Notes under the pieces: model-generated
The model's input: the letters and a program-made list of their open reading frames with translations, nothing else
Database searches by the model: none
What the model was told of the DNA's origin: nothing
In this document: positions 43,513-54,589 of the stretch, in pieces
Position numbering within the stretch: position 1 is the stretch's first letter
Layout of the letters: each line of letters begins with the position of its first letter
Position numbers and translations under genes: made by a program
NCBI GenBank assembly: GCA_002077065.1
Contig: NAJO01000004.1
Span: 558,001 to 622,000, forward strand
Origin: Cryoendolithus antarcticus
Lineage: Eukaryota; Ascomycota; Dothideomycetes; Cladosporiales; Cladosporiaceae
DNA length: 64,000 bases
Direction of reading: 5' to 3'

Positions 43513-45091
43513 GATCTTTAAAGGCATCGGAAGGAAACGGTCCAATTACTGCGATTTAGCGGAGGCGTTTTGGGTTGTAGGGCATATATTACGAGAGCCC
43601 CGGGGGATGTCTGGCTCGTAGGAGAGCTGGATGGCTCAAAGAGATGCATGAAGGTCTTGACACTTAGCTTGCCTGCCAGCTCGCATTAGAGCATTAGTGC
43701 ATGCCAGCTCGAGAGAGCATGGTGATGGTCCACTCGGTAGCGGCGCTCTCAATGATACAGAGGTTCATGCCACGCTTGCTTGATCGAACGAATAAGCGCG
43801 TGCGTACAGGGGCACTGCATTCGAGAGGCACGGTGGTGCTCTACGTCAGCGTTGGTATTCCCAAGCCCGATAGTATGGTCATGACAGCACGGTGATATGC
43901 GTGCCGTCTGCAAAGGCGATCACTGCCAATTGGCGAGCCGCGAATAGTCTTCGCTTGGTATGCCTGCCTCGGAGCTCATGGGGAGATGTTGGATATGCGC
44001 ATGCAGCTCGATTGGGTTGAATGCAGGTTTGGTGGTGCGATGCGTCTGTTCACGCCGGAGAGCGCGATGGCGAGACGTTCTTGCCACTTCCATGTCACGA
44101 GGGTAGCAAATTATTGTACGGTCGGGCACTTGAGATATGTTACCTGGTTCTGCTAGTGCATATCGTCCAAAACGAACATCGCCGCCCATCACTTTTGCGC
44201 TACGTCTGGTCTCCGCCAAGTCGCGTAGCTCCCAATACAGTCTAGCCAGGGGCAGGGCGGACCTCACTGCAGCGTCGGCTCACAGGTCCCCTGCTCCCAT
44301 CCGCAAATCAGTGTGGAGAACCACCGACTGCACCAAGCCGTTTTGCCTTTCCTGGCGCTTCGGCGCAAGCCTCTGTCGGGCGTCAGATAGCACCAATGGC
44401 ACACGTGGCCGCGGATAGGGTGATGTTGGTACTGGTAGCGAGGTGGTTTGACAAATTGGTGCGAAGCGGTAGGTGGATGTGCGAATGGGAGCACAGCATG
44501 GAGCTCGACAGGGTTCTGCATGCCCGAGTTGGCGGCGCGAGAGATCTGCGACACTTCTCTTGTGCTACGCGCGGGTAGAGGCTCTGTGCGAGGGCGAATG
44601 ACCTGTGCTTTCTTTGGAGAACTCGGTTTCCCGTCGTCTGGACTGTTCATGCATTCATCTCGACTCTCGCGCAGACGTTGCTTGTGGCATTTGGCTTGCG
44701 TGAACGGGCTTGCAGCTGCACTAGTAACGGTACCGCGGCCAAGGGAGAAGCGACTAGTTTGAACAGGGAGATTGCTACTGGACGACGTTGGCGAGTTGAC
44801 TTCCACCATCTCTTGCTGGCCCTGATCGTACCGGCACTGTCTCACAGTCCATGCGTGGAAAGCTCGAGCCTATCGCACTCTGACGACGACTTCACTTCGA
44901 CATACCTCAGCAGCGCCAACAACTTTCAGCTACTCTTGGTCTCGGCCAACGCGATCGCGCACAGCATATTGCTGCACTACTGACTGAACACTCCTTCGTT
45001 GCGCGCGCCCCGCGTGACTAGTGTGGCACAATGGACCACACAGAGGTACGAACACACGTCCCCATCCTCTAACACTATCCTGTTCCTAACA
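43513..45091. other. Intergenic region with one possible small gene
   Basis: Besides the doubtful minus-strand gene listed separately (43920-44809), no feature is recognised. The part after 44850 is upstream sequence of the membrane-protein gene. Confidence 0.4.
43920..44809 (-). CDS. Possible small protein gene, two exons, doubtful
   Basis: From ATG 44809 a frame reads MVEVNSPTSSSS and continues as a Ser/Pro/Arg-rich sequence with KPSSPKKAQVIRPRTEPLPAR and then HVCHWC, ending at 44264. A second frame (44267-43920) encodes ARLYWELRDLAETRRSAK and similar charged sequence. An intron from about 44330 to 44267, giving a Met codon across the junction, could join them. No family is recognised and no splice site is strong. 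It may be a real, poorly conserved gene or a chance frame; I lean slightly to the latter. Confidence 0.3.
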
Positions 45092-45996
45092 ATGCCTTTT
45101 ATGCAGCCCCAACACCACCCCCAACAGCAGATGCCGCAGCGTCTGTCTGCGCTCTACCAATTTCACAATGCCCCCGAAGTCGCACCTGCGCATGGCTTGG
45201 AGTACGACGACACACCTTACCCGTCATCAGACAAGTACCCCGTGATACACACGGCCGCATCGTCGTCGTATGATACGAAGTATACTGGCAAGCATGCCTA
45301 CAACGACAACCGGCCGCCGAGGATCATTTTCGGGATGAAGATCAAGACTTTCCTAGTGGTGGCGTTCGTAGTGATGTTGATAGTGGTGGGCGCGGCAGTG
45401 GGTGGAGCCGTAGGAGGCAGAGCACTACGGCAGAACAACGGCGGCGACGGAATGTGGCCCGAAGGCACAATAAGGTAGGTCAACCTTGCGCTCTGGCACC
45501 ATTACCTCCCGCCCGCGAAGTAGCCACGCTAACACCACACTCCAGCAACGCAACCTCAACAACAGCCTCCTCCCCCACCTCCGCAACCCCAACCTTCACA
45601 GCCGCAACACCAACCTACACCCCCCTCTCCGACTGCCCCGACTCAAACAACACGACCTACACCTCCGCGCACTCCTCGACCCTCTCCTCAACCCCAAACT
45701 CAACACCACCCCTCTATCTAACCTTCACAAAACACTGCGCGCTCGCCTCGCCTCTGTCCGCCTCAGGAAGCACGACGCTAAGCGACGCGTTTGTGTACAG
45801 CTTTAGCGACTGCGTGGAGCTTTGCGCGAGTTTCAACGTCGTGAGCCAGAAGGCGGAGTGCAGTGTGGCTGTTTATCGGCCAGGGGGAAGCCGGCCAGGG
45901 AATTGCTGGGTGGGAAAAGCGAACTTTGATATTGGGAGTTCGGCTGTGGATGAGGGGACGGATGTCGCGGTCGTGATGGGCGGGTCGAAGAGCTGA
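45092..45996 (+). CDS. Single-pass membrane protein with PAN-like Cys-rich ectodomain
   Basis: The protein has 277 residues from exons 45092-45474 and 45546-45996; the 71-nt intron (GTAGGT...CAG) splits a Ser codon. The N-terminal ~88 residues are Gln/Pro/His-rich and cytosolic-looking. One membrane segment follows (IKTFLVVAFVVMLIVVGAAVGGAVGG) preceded by basic residues. After it come a Ser/Thr-rich linker and a C-terminal domain with CPDSNNTTY, FSDCVELC, CSVAVY and CWVGKA. The cysteine order and the C-P-x-S-N-N-T opening match the PAN-like repeats of the large secreted protein at 10.5-14.8 kb. I suspect a cell-surface carbohydrate- or wall-sensing role, by inference only. Confidence 0.82.
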
Positions 45997-46287
45997 GAGC
46001 GTTGGAGAAGGAACGTGATGCATTATGGACTAGCGGGGGCGTTTAAAGGGCATTTACTTTGTGATCTGAAAGGGAAACCGGATATGGAAGATTTGACCAA
46101 TGTGGCGAACATGTAACAGACAGGGCTCGGGACCTGACACATGCGAGAGATGTACTGAGCAGTATGTTGTATATATAGTATATCTATCATGACCATATCA
46201 TACCACAGTCACCTTGCGGAGGTCCTTACTGCAAGGCGGAAGGCCAGAGCCACGGACTGCTCGAGTAGAACATAGTTTGCAATTCCC

Positions 46288-48069
46288 TCACAGCTTCGCC
46301 ACCTCCATGATCAACTCCAGCGCCTCGATGAGCTTCTCATCTTCGTACCGCCGTCCCACGAGCTGCAGCGATATAGGCGCGTCGACATAAGTCTCTGGCT
46401 TGTCTGAATGATCTGCGTCAGTTCGCCTCTTCTTTCCCAAGACACCAATGAAGAATGAGAAGTACTCACACAGTTCATGATTATACCTATCCTTCTCGTT
46501 CCTCGGCGTGTACGTCTCATCGGCCTTGTCCTCTGCTCCGCAATAGAGACCCGTCGGGAAGACCACGGCTGGGTAGTCTAGCAGATTCCATTGGGATGTG
46601 TAGTTCCAGTACCTCGCACAGTCTAATGGTGGCGCACAGCCGGGGCCGACGGGGCAGAGTATCACATCGACCATGGCCATTTCCTTGGCTAGTGGAGCAG
46701 CAACGTCTAGCTCGCCTTCCTGCCCTGCACCTGGAAGCGATGTACCAATGCTGTTCCAGTGCTTCGTATACGCCGCTCTATACACGTCTCGCTCCCCTGT
46801 TAGACGCCAGACTTCCGTGACGGAAAGCGCCTTCATATTCGGGTTCTCCTTGATGATGAGATTGCTCAAGGGTCTCCAAGGTTCACCAGAGGCGTCTATA
46901 GCTTCCTGCTCCTCTGCTGCGCCGTCTGCGAAATAGAGGGAGGAGATGATGCGCCAGGCGTCATCGTGCTTGTAGGCTGGGAAATCTACAATCTCAATGT
47001 CGGGGTGCCCGGAAAGTTTGGAGACCAGAGTGTTGATACCGCGAAGGATTGGGGGATGAGGACGAACTATATCGTCATCTCTCAGCACGCCGATACGCAG
47101 TTTCCGCTTCCCTGCAGTATCGCGCCGGAGGAGGTCTCCTGTGGGTTTCCAGGGAAAGGGCACCAACATTGGATCATGAAGCCAAGGTTTCTGATCAATC
47201 AGCACCTTCATAAACACCTTGATGCCCTCTAGACTCGTGCTCAGCGGCCCAACGACAGGTACTATATGCTCCTCCCCTATCATCGTCGCCGCGAAGCCAT
47301 CAAGCGGGAGGCGATAGCTACTCGGCCGCAGCCCAAACACGCCCTGGTTTGCAGCCGGACTGCGTATGGAGCCGCCTATGTCAGTCCCAATACCGAGACA
47401 GCTGCCGCGGAGCCCTACGAGAGCGCCTTCGCCGCCACTGGACCCGCCGGAGGTAAGGGATGTGTTGAAGGGGTTCACTGTTACGCCGAAGATGTTGGAG
47501 CTGGTTTCGAGGTGCATTAGGGTTTGGGGTTCGGTGGTGCGGGCGTAGAATATCGCGCCGGCATTCCAGAGGAGTCTCAGGATCAGGGCGTCAGAGGTGC
47601 CTTTCTGGCCTACCCAAGATATGAAGCCGGCGTTCAGGTCGAGGTCTCTCATAGAGATGTGCTCTTTGACGCTTATTGGCAGGCCGTGTAAGGGTCCGAT
47701 GGGTTTGTTGTGGGTGGCATAGTAATCGTCCAATGCTTTTGCGCGGGCTAGGGCGCGGGTGGGGAGGAGCTCGGTGATGCAATTTACAAGCTTTGAGGCA
47801 AGGCCGGCGCGCTGCAGAAAGGCTGTTGTTACGGCTGTGGATGTTAGCTCACCGGTGGAGAGCTGGGAAAGGAGTGTCTCGGGAGTGGTTTCGGTGATTT
47901 GCACGACCTCCTTGGGCAGCAGCTGGCTGGGAAGGCCAGTGACGTTCTTAGGGAGATCGATCGGTGTGTCCGGGACTGCGGGTTCGACCTGGGCGATGGT
48001 GTCGTCGCGGTGCTTCTGGGCTGTTGCGGCGACGTCCTGCCAGGACATGCCTTGGGTCGTGAGAGACAT
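46288..48069 (-). CDS. Amidase signature family enzyme (acetamidase-like)
   Basis: This is a hydrolase of the amidase signature family that splits C-N bonds of amides with a Ser-cisSer-Lys triad. Motifs: GLPISVKEH with Lys135, SGGSSGGEGAL with cis-Ser211, and GTDIGGSIRSPA with nucleophile Ser234. The fungal acetamidase/general-amidase type ends in PISLQLVGRRYEDEKLIEAL. Exon 1 is 48069-46470 and exon 2 is 46403-46288, for 571 residues. The 66-nt intron (GTGAGT...CAG) carries no in-frame stop, but removing it restores the usual ...ELYKPETYVDAPI. Substrate range cannot be told from sequence; acetamide, indole-acetamide and fatty amides are all used in the family. Confidence 0.92.
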   Translation of the reverse strand: MSLTTQGMSWQDVAATAQKHRDDTIAQVEPAVPDTPIDLPKNVTGLPSQLLPKEVVQITETTPETLLSQLSTGELTSTAVTTAFLQRAGLASKLVNCITELLPTRALARAKALDDYYATHNKPIGPLHGLPISVKEHISMRDLDLNAGFISWVGQKGTSDALILRLLWNAGAIFYARTTEPQTLMHLETSSNIFGVTVNPFNTSLTSGGSSGGEGALVGLRGSCLGIGTDIGGSIRSPAANQGVFGLRPSSYRLPLDGFAATMIGEEHIVPVVGPLSTSLEGIKVFMKVLIDQKPWLHDPMLVPFPWKPTGDLLRRDTAGKRKLRIGVLRDDDIVRPHPPILRGINTLVSKLSGHPDIEIVDFPAYKHDDAWRIISSLYFADGAAEEQEAIDASGEPWRPLSNLIIKENPNMKALSVTEVWRLTGERDVYRAAYTKHWNSIGTSLPGAGQEGELDVAAPLAKEMAMVDVILCPVGPGCAPPLDCARYWNYTSQWNLLDYPAVVFPTGLYCGAEDKADETYTPRNEKDRYNHELCEYFSFFIGVLGKKRRTDADHSDKPETYVDAPISLQLVGRRYEDEKLIEALELIMEVAKL

Positions 48070-48958
48070 GATAAAGTGACCAATGATGAAGGGAGAAGAC
48101 GACGAACGGTATGAGGAGAAGGATTGGGATGTTCGACGATTGCGCCAAACGATTGCTGAAACGATACAAGTCTTCTGAAACGAAGACCACTTACCTGCAC
48201 TGTTATGATCTACATCAACACGCTACCAATGGCAGTGATAGCAGCGACTTGCCAGATAGGCGAGTCCACGATAGCAGAGCTGCATGGTCAGGTACTGATA
48301 GAGGTGGGGTTCGTGGGTGGACCGGCTGTTGCGGTCTCCACGCACGCGATGCAAGTCGCATGGCAGTGCTGTAGGAGTATGCTGAGCGAATGTTTGTCGA
48401 GGTCTGGGATGTGTTCCGAGACCAAGTCAGCGGATGATCGATTGACGATACACCCGACGGATGTGCTCGCGGAAGGGAGAGTTCGTGCGACTTTTATGGT
48501 AAGGTAGGTGTCCGATGGAAAACGTGGCAAGGTAGAGCCGTCGAAGCTACCGATATATGTTACATTCAATGATACAGACTTCGCCACACTTCAGGTTTTG
48601 ACAATTGGGCCAAGTCATCTCTATGGCTTCGTGAAGATCATTCATCATCATGGAATAATGTAGAAAGAACAACGGTGAAGAAGGTTCACACCATCTCCGC
48701 CTCCACAAACGGTCGCGAGCATGACTCGAGCTTAGGCAATGAATGCCAGCGAACCTCGGCTTGCGTCGCTGAACGAACGTCCGACGAGCAGCTCGCAACG
48801 ATGTCGTCGATCTCAGCCTCAGCTGCTTGCTGTGAGGCCATTCACGATCTTCTCATCTTCCTATCACCGACTTTCGAAGATCCGATAGTGAAGGTCATCG
48901 AAGCAATCCAACAATCTGACTTCGAGACCCGAGAGACTCGGGCAAGTCGATTGACATC
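48070..48958. other. Divergent region between amidase and acyl-CoA synthetase
   Basis: These 889 bp separate two divergent starts. Only short, overlapping frames are seen. Confidence 0.5.
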
Positions 48959-50954
48959 ATGGCCGGTGCGTACAGCTATCGCTGAGTTGCGATGTCACGA
49001 ATGGGTTCACCGAAGCTGACATGTCATAGCCATACCCCTAGCCATCGCTGCACCGGCGGCAGTCTCAGCAGCAGCATATCTCAATGCCAAATTCGGCATC
49101 GGCCAAGACGTGAAAGGGTTGGCAAAGTTCACCAAGTTCCAAAAGCAGCTCGAGGCTCTGAACACGACTGACCGCGCCAATGCCTTCTACGCCTTCGAAG
49201 ATGCTGCCAAAGACCCCAAGTCAGCCAACCGGCCCTTCCTCGTCCTTCCACAAGATGCTGCTGCTCCGGGCGAGCAGACACAATGGACGTACGCCGAGGC
49301 ATACGAGACGATGCTCAAGTATGCTGGGTGGCTGAAGGATGAGTTTAGTGTTCAGCCGAAAGAGGTCGTAGCGATGGACTTCACGAACAAGCCGCAGTTT
49401 ATATGGATGTGGTTTGCCATCTGGAGTTTAGGCGCGATCCCAGGGTTCATCAACAGCAACTTGAGGGACAATGCCTTCATCCACTGCGTCAAGATCTCAA
49501 CAGCCCGGCTACTCTTGATTGACTCGAGTATCCGAGAAGTGCTCACAGATGAAGCAAAGGCCGCACTAGGACCTACAGACACCGGACGTGCCATCGATGC
49601 TGTGATTGTACAGGAAGACGCCCACGACAAGATCATGCTGCTCGCCCCGTACCGCGCCCCAGACTCCCTCCGCCAAGGCGTAAAGTACACAGACACCTCC
49701 CTTCTAATCTACACCTCCGGCACGACCGGCCTCCCCAAAGCCGGCAACGTCTCCTGGGGCAAGCCCTGGTCCGGCTACCTCTTCTGGCCCGCTTTTCAAG
49801 AACTCACCGCCGAATCCCGCTACTACAGTCCCATGCCGCTTTACCACTCCGCCGCCTCCCTCCTCTGCGTCTGCGCCTGCATAGGCGCGCGTTGCACCTA
49901 CATCATGGGCCCCAAATTCTCGCCTCGGAATTTCATGAAACAGGTCTCGGAAACGAAAGCAGATCACTGCCAGTATATCGGTGAGATCTGTCGGTATCTG
50001 CTCTCCACCCCTGCGTCGCCGTACGACCGCGCCCACAACCTCAAAGTCGCTTTCGGTAACGGGCTACGACCAGACGTCTGGGACGCGTTCAAGCAGCGCT
50101 TCGCTATCCCGACTATAGTAGAATTCTATGGCGCCACGGAAGCACCCACCGCCACGCTCGTGCAAAGCCGAAATGCCTTCACCCGCGGCACGATCGGTAA
50201 CACTGGCCTCATCGGCCGGCTATTATCGAGATCCACGACAGCAATCGTGAAATACGACCTCGAAACCGACACGCCCTACCGCTCGCCTAGCACACACTTC
50301 TGCGTCCGCGCCGCCACGGGCGAAGCGGGAGAGTACATCACCTGGCTAGACCCCGACGCCATAGCAGAGAAATACCAAGGCTACTTGGGCAACGACTCTG
50401 CATCCACGTCCAAGATCCTTCGAGACGTCTTCACAAAAGGCGACGCGTGGTATCGGACGGGCGATCTTCTCCGCCGCGACGCAGACGGGCGCCTGTATTT
50501 CACAGACCGCATAGGCGACACTTTCCGCTGGAAAAGCGAGAACGTCTCCACGGCTGAAGTCGCCGAAGCCCTGTCCACGCACCCCGCGGTGAAAGAAGCG
50601 AATGTCTACGGCGTCGCGCTTCCCCACCACGACGGCCGCGCCGGTTGCGCAGCGCTACTGCTGAATGACGGACATAGTCTGGACAACGCTTCCACGGCCG
50701 CGAGTCTGGCAAGCCATGTAAGGCAGAAGCTGCCGAAGTATGCCATTCCGCTCTTCCTGCGGCTGGTCAAGGGGGAGTTTGAAATAACTGGGACTGTGAA
50801 GCAGACGAAAGTCGGGCTTCGGAACCAGGGTGTCGAGATTGAGAAGATGGGGGGTGACAGGCTGTACTGGCTGCCGACTGTCGGGGCGGAGGCTTATGAG
50901 ACGTTCGCGGAGAAGCAGTGGGGTAACTTGAGTGGTGGAGGGGTGAGACTGTGA
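48959..50954 (+). CDS. Fatty-acid transport/very-long-chain acyl-CoA synthetase (FATP/Fat1-like)
   Basis: This enzyme activates long or very long fatty acids to CoA esters via an acyl-adenylate. It has 643 residues. Exon 1 is only 7 nt (48959-48965, ATG GCC G) and exon 2 is 49030-50954; the 64-nt intron has GTGCGT, a CTGAC branch and TAG. Splicing yields MAAIPLAIAAPAAVSAAAYL, a hydrophobic N-terminal membrane segment, which supports this start. The AMP-binding P-loop-like motif YTSGTTGLPKA lies at about 229-239, then EFYGATEAP, then YRTGDLLRRDADGRLYFTDRIGDTFRWKSENVS, the FATP/VLACS signature. The C-terminus has no SKL, so it is probably an ER, lipid droplet or plasma-membrane form rather than PTS1-peroxisomal. 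Confidence 0.92.
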
Positions 50955-51490
50955 AAGTACATGTAATGATGTGATGGGATAAAGTACATATTGCATACAT
51001 GCGTGCCTCCACCAACGTCTAATATCTACAAGTCCGTTCGCTGCAGATCTCCGGATGTATCTGGATGTTCTCAGACATTGACAGAGATCTCGATCCAGGG
51101 GGGAAACGTACGTGCTTCACACGCTGTGTGCGCGATCTCGCGAACCTTTGGCTTGCGAGGTGCAAGAGACTGCATCGTTCATGTGGTGCCATCCCAGTCG
51201 CCGGGAGACTCCGTGGAGTGCTGGCAAAACAGTCGGTGGCGATCCGATGCATAATTCGAGCTCAGAGTCAGTCGCAAGGGTCCGATGCAGCGGCGGATCA
51301 TTTGCTGATGTTGCCAGCCGAGTGCCGTGGCAATTTCATTCGGCATGCTTGATCTTCCAGGTTTCATCCTGCGTCGTTCAACCAGCCGTCGATGTGCGAT
51401 TGCACAGCTTGCTGACCAAGTTCGCTGCGTGTGCGTCGAATTCTGGCTTCTCCTGCACACTTGCATCTTTTCTGTGGCATCAGTCATCCC
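50955..51490. other. Intergenic region between convergent genes
   Basis: These 536 bp lie between the acyl-CoA synthetase stop and the uS8m stop. Nothing is recognised. Confidence 0.5.
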
Positions 51491-52267
51491 TCACCACACC
51501 CGACAAAGCACCATCCCCCCCACCTTCCGCTCAGCACACTCCCGTGCCTCCATGACGCCCCGATCAGTACTCACAGCCACCACCTCCCCGACCTGCGTCA
51601 TACCCTTCACCTCCCCCGCCCGTCGTCCTCTAACAACTTCCCCAATCTCCCTGCTGTTCAGCCATATCCGCTTCGTCGGCTTGCTCATCATGCTAGCTTT
51701 CCGCAGCACAGGCAAACCTTCCCAGTATTTCAGTCCGAGCCACAGTCGCCGTGAGGCGCGATTTGATTGCGTGACTGTGGACTCGAGGTCTGAGGGGTTT
51801 GAGGGCGGAAGGGAGAGGGGTTGGGAGGGGATTTCGAGGCCCATGGCTGTGAGGGGGATGCCTTCTTCTTCGAGACTTTGTGGGGAGCGCGCAGCGTGCA
51901 ATGAAGCCCACGTGACGTCTTCATCCACCCAGCCTTCTTCTGTCAGAAGTTCTGGCGTAGCGCCCTCAGTCAACATCCGCACCAGCGCCGTCTCCCGCGT
52001 CTGGTCTTCAGGCTTCGTTCTTCGTCGGGCGATGGGCGGCTGGCGATGTTTCGATATTTGTGGGAGGGCGAGATCGGCATTCGGAGGGAAAGAGGAGAGA
52101 GGCGGTGTCGGACCGGCGAGTTTGACGGAGGAGAAGAAGCCTTGCTTTTGCAGGAGCAGGCAGAGAGAGAGGTGCAGGCGGGTGTAGGGGATTGAGGTCA
52201 GGCCGAGGCGGGCGAGGGAGGCGTTTTGGAGGTGCGAGCACACGTGGGAGAGGTTGACGAGGGACAT
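51491..52267 (-). CDS. MRPS8: Mitochondrial ribosomal protein uS8m (37S subunit)
   Basis: This is a component of the mitochondrial small ribosomal subunit; uS8 binds the central domain of small-subunit rRNA during assembly. The single exon encodes 258 residues. The N-terminus MSLVNLSHVCSHLQNASLARLGLTSIPYTRLHLSLCLLLQ is the typical fungal Mrps8 start, followed by the second helix region. The C-terminal half holds RRLWLGLKYWEG and a uS8-like end (TDRGVMEARECAERKVGG...L), corresponding to the STSKG-type C-terminal motif. It is longer than yeast Mrps8 because of charged inserts in the middle, as is common in filamentous fungi. It is divergent from the Pro/Gln-rich gene. Confidence 0.9.
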   Translation of the reverse strand: MSLVNLSHVCSHLQNASLARLGLTSIPYTRLHLSLCLLLQKQGFFSSVKLAGPTPPLSSFPPNADLALPQISKHRQPPIARRRTKPEDQTRETALVRMLTEGATPELLTEEGWVDEDVTWASLHAARSPQSLEEEGIPLTAMGLEIPSQPLSLPPSNPSDLESTVTQSNRASRRLWLGLKYWEGLPVLRKASMMSKPTKRIWLNSREIGEVVRGRRAGEVKGMTQVGEVVAVSTDRGVMEARECAERKVGGMVLCRVW

Positions 52268-52785
52268 GCTCGGGTTGTCGTATGAGGTATTGCGACTATT
52301 GCGCTGTAATCTAGGAATGAGAGATCAGGTCAACGTCAATCATCGGCGCTCATATCGACGCTCGGGCATCTCGTCTTGGCCGAGATGTTTAGAGTTGTAT
52401 GCACTGTGCGGCCCTCCCCTACCCGTCTGCTCCACTCCAGCGCCAGCGCGACCAATTGACAGTACCAGACAAAGGAAGCTGTATGCGCCCAGTAGCTACA
52501 CTGCTGACATGTGCAGCGGCTGGCCGCGAACAAGGCCAACTATATGGCCTGCGCTGCACTGGTAAGGATTCATGCTTTCTCTCGTTCTCTCCATTCTCCT
52601 TCTCTTCCTGTTCAAGATCATTGTGCTCGAGACTACCGCCTGGGCTGCTTGCGCAACCGCTCAAGACTTCGTGAATGCGACTGTTGATTTGACGGGGGCT
52701 ATCATAGAGATCAAGAACTTGGTGCATGCCCAGGATCCGCGCCTACTGAGGCAGAGACATAGGCAGCGGGCGCAGTAGAAGTGCA
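52268..52785. other. Divergent upstream region with a small hydrophobic ORF
   Basis: An ATG frame at 52572-52778 encodes 68 residues beginning with a leucine-rich hydrophobic run. It ends 8 bp before the next gene's start codon. It lies in a CT-rich leader, so I read it as leader sequence or an upstream ORF, not as an independent gene. Confidence 0.4.
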
Positions 52786-54497
52786 ATGCCCGCGATACCA
52801 GGCGAAAGCCTTCTGACCACGCTGTAAGGGTTTCCCTTCTTGTAGAGCACGGGTCACTCACTCATTGTCAAGACAGCTTCGCGGACGTTCACTACTATTT
52901 CAATGACCCGAGTACGAAGCCAGTTCATCATCGCTTCTCACAGGGAAGCTACGTCTACCTCTACCACAACGCAGCCGAATCGCGGGCAAAGCTCGAGATC
53001 GCAAATCATGCCGGCACCCCAGATCAGGATGCTTTCCACGGGATGCTCAGCAACGTGAGCAGCATACGATACTCGCACAAGCAGCCTGCGCTCTTCACAG
53101 TGACGGTGAATGCTCCCGCAGTGCAGAGTCAGCAAGAGTGGCATCTGCCGAGCTACAATGAGAGGAACGAGCAGAAGTACCTGTACAAGATACATACGAT
53201 CGACGTGTACCTCTGGACCGAGAAGGATGCTGCACTACTACTGGGCCATCTGAAGGGCGTACTGCCTTCGGACAAGCTCGAAATCCGAGATGCGCCTCCT
53301 ACTCAGCAGGCTGCACTACCCGAGCACGGCAACTCGATGAGTCCAGTCGTGCAGCAGCTGGAGCGGACAGCGATTGGAGCACACTTCCCACCGCGGGCAG
53401 AGAGCACCACGTCGACACATTCGTTCCCTGGACCGCCAACGCCAGCGAGCAATAGCGCCAAGGCGCCTTCGCCGCTTCCACAGCAGCAGCAAGCTCCAAC
53501 TCCGCTGGCCTACAACCCAGCGGCACCAAGTGCCCCGGAGCCGATCGCATACCGAGAAAAGACGCCGCCACCCCCAGAAGAGAATGGCGGCGCCGGCTCC
53601 TACACCGGTCACCCCACGACGCAGTACGCCTCAGCGCCGCAAGCCTACAACTCCAGCCTACAGAACACACCGCAAGGCTCCTACTTCCCAGGTCCGCCAC
53701 CGCTGCAACAACAGCGTCAACCCTCGATATCTCACCTCCCAGGTCCACCAACCACAGCTTCTCCGGCACAAGCTCAACGCATACCCTCGTCCGGTGGGCT
53801 GCCACCGCCTCCGCCACCTCCAACGGGTGGACCTTCACCCCTACATCAGCACCCCTCCTTTGGCCCCCCACCGACATCTTCCCAACCCATCTCCCCTCCA
53901 CCCACGCAACAGTCCTTCAATCGTCAATCCATCTACGGCGGTGTCCCAACCCAGCAATTCGCCTCCTACCCCTCCACCCAACACGCGCCCTACGCCCCAT
54001 CCCCAGGCTTCGGGCCGAGTATCCAGTCCCCAGGCCTGCAATCCCCCGGCTTCCCAGCCTACAACAACGCGCAACAACCCCAACCCCACCAACAACAACA
54101 GCCACCCACCCCTTCCGCCCCACCAGCCTACGGCATCCACACACCTCTTCAATCCCCCGGTTTCCCACCCCAGCAGCAGCAATCTCAGCAACCTCAGCAG
54201 CCCCAGCACTTCGCCTCCCAGCATCAAGCCGCGCAGATCGCGGGATATAGCTCCTACAGCTACACAGCTACCTCTGGTCCACCGCAGCAGCAGCAGGGGT
54301 ATGATGTGCACGCTCAGCTCTACCGACCTACAGGCCCGGAGGCTAACCATGGGGCGAAGCCGGGGATTGTGGGGCTGGGCCAAGCGGCGCCGGCAGGGCA
54401 GGAGGGAGGCGGAGGAAAGTACAAAGTCAACGAACGAGTGGATAGAGTGGAGAAGGGCGTGGGGCGGTTTTTGAAGAAGCTGGATAGTAAATGGTAA
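52786..54497 (+). CDS. Conserved N-terminal domain protein with Pro/Gln-rich tail
   Basis: The protein has 552 residues from exons 52786-52823 and 52877-54497. The 53-nt intron (GTAAGG...CAG) joins MPAIPGESLLTT to LFADVHYYFNDP, giving a compact N-terminal domain of about 150 residues (HHRFSQGSYVYLYHN, FTVTVNAP, YLYKIHTIDVYLWTEKDAALLLGHL) that looks globular and conserved. I recognise no named family. Residues about 165-500 are Pro/Gln/Ser-rich with polyQ and polyP runs and should be disordered. The last 40 residues (KYKVNERVDRVEKGVGRFLKKLDSKW) form an amphipathic helix. In domain order it resembles scaffold or endocytosis/actin-type proteins, but that is a guess. Confidence 0.82.
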
Positions 54498-54589
54498 GAC
54501 TTCGCAGACGGGTCGCATGGCTTGTGTGTACGTAGCGATGCATGACATGGTGTTATGTAGGTACGCATCATCTAGTGCGAGGGAAGAAG

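Noticed and set aside
53374..54548. 366-codon + frame and 235-codon minus frame
   Set aside because: Both overlap the Pro/Gln-rich tail of the 52786-54497 gene in other frames; low-complexity DNA keeps several frames open.
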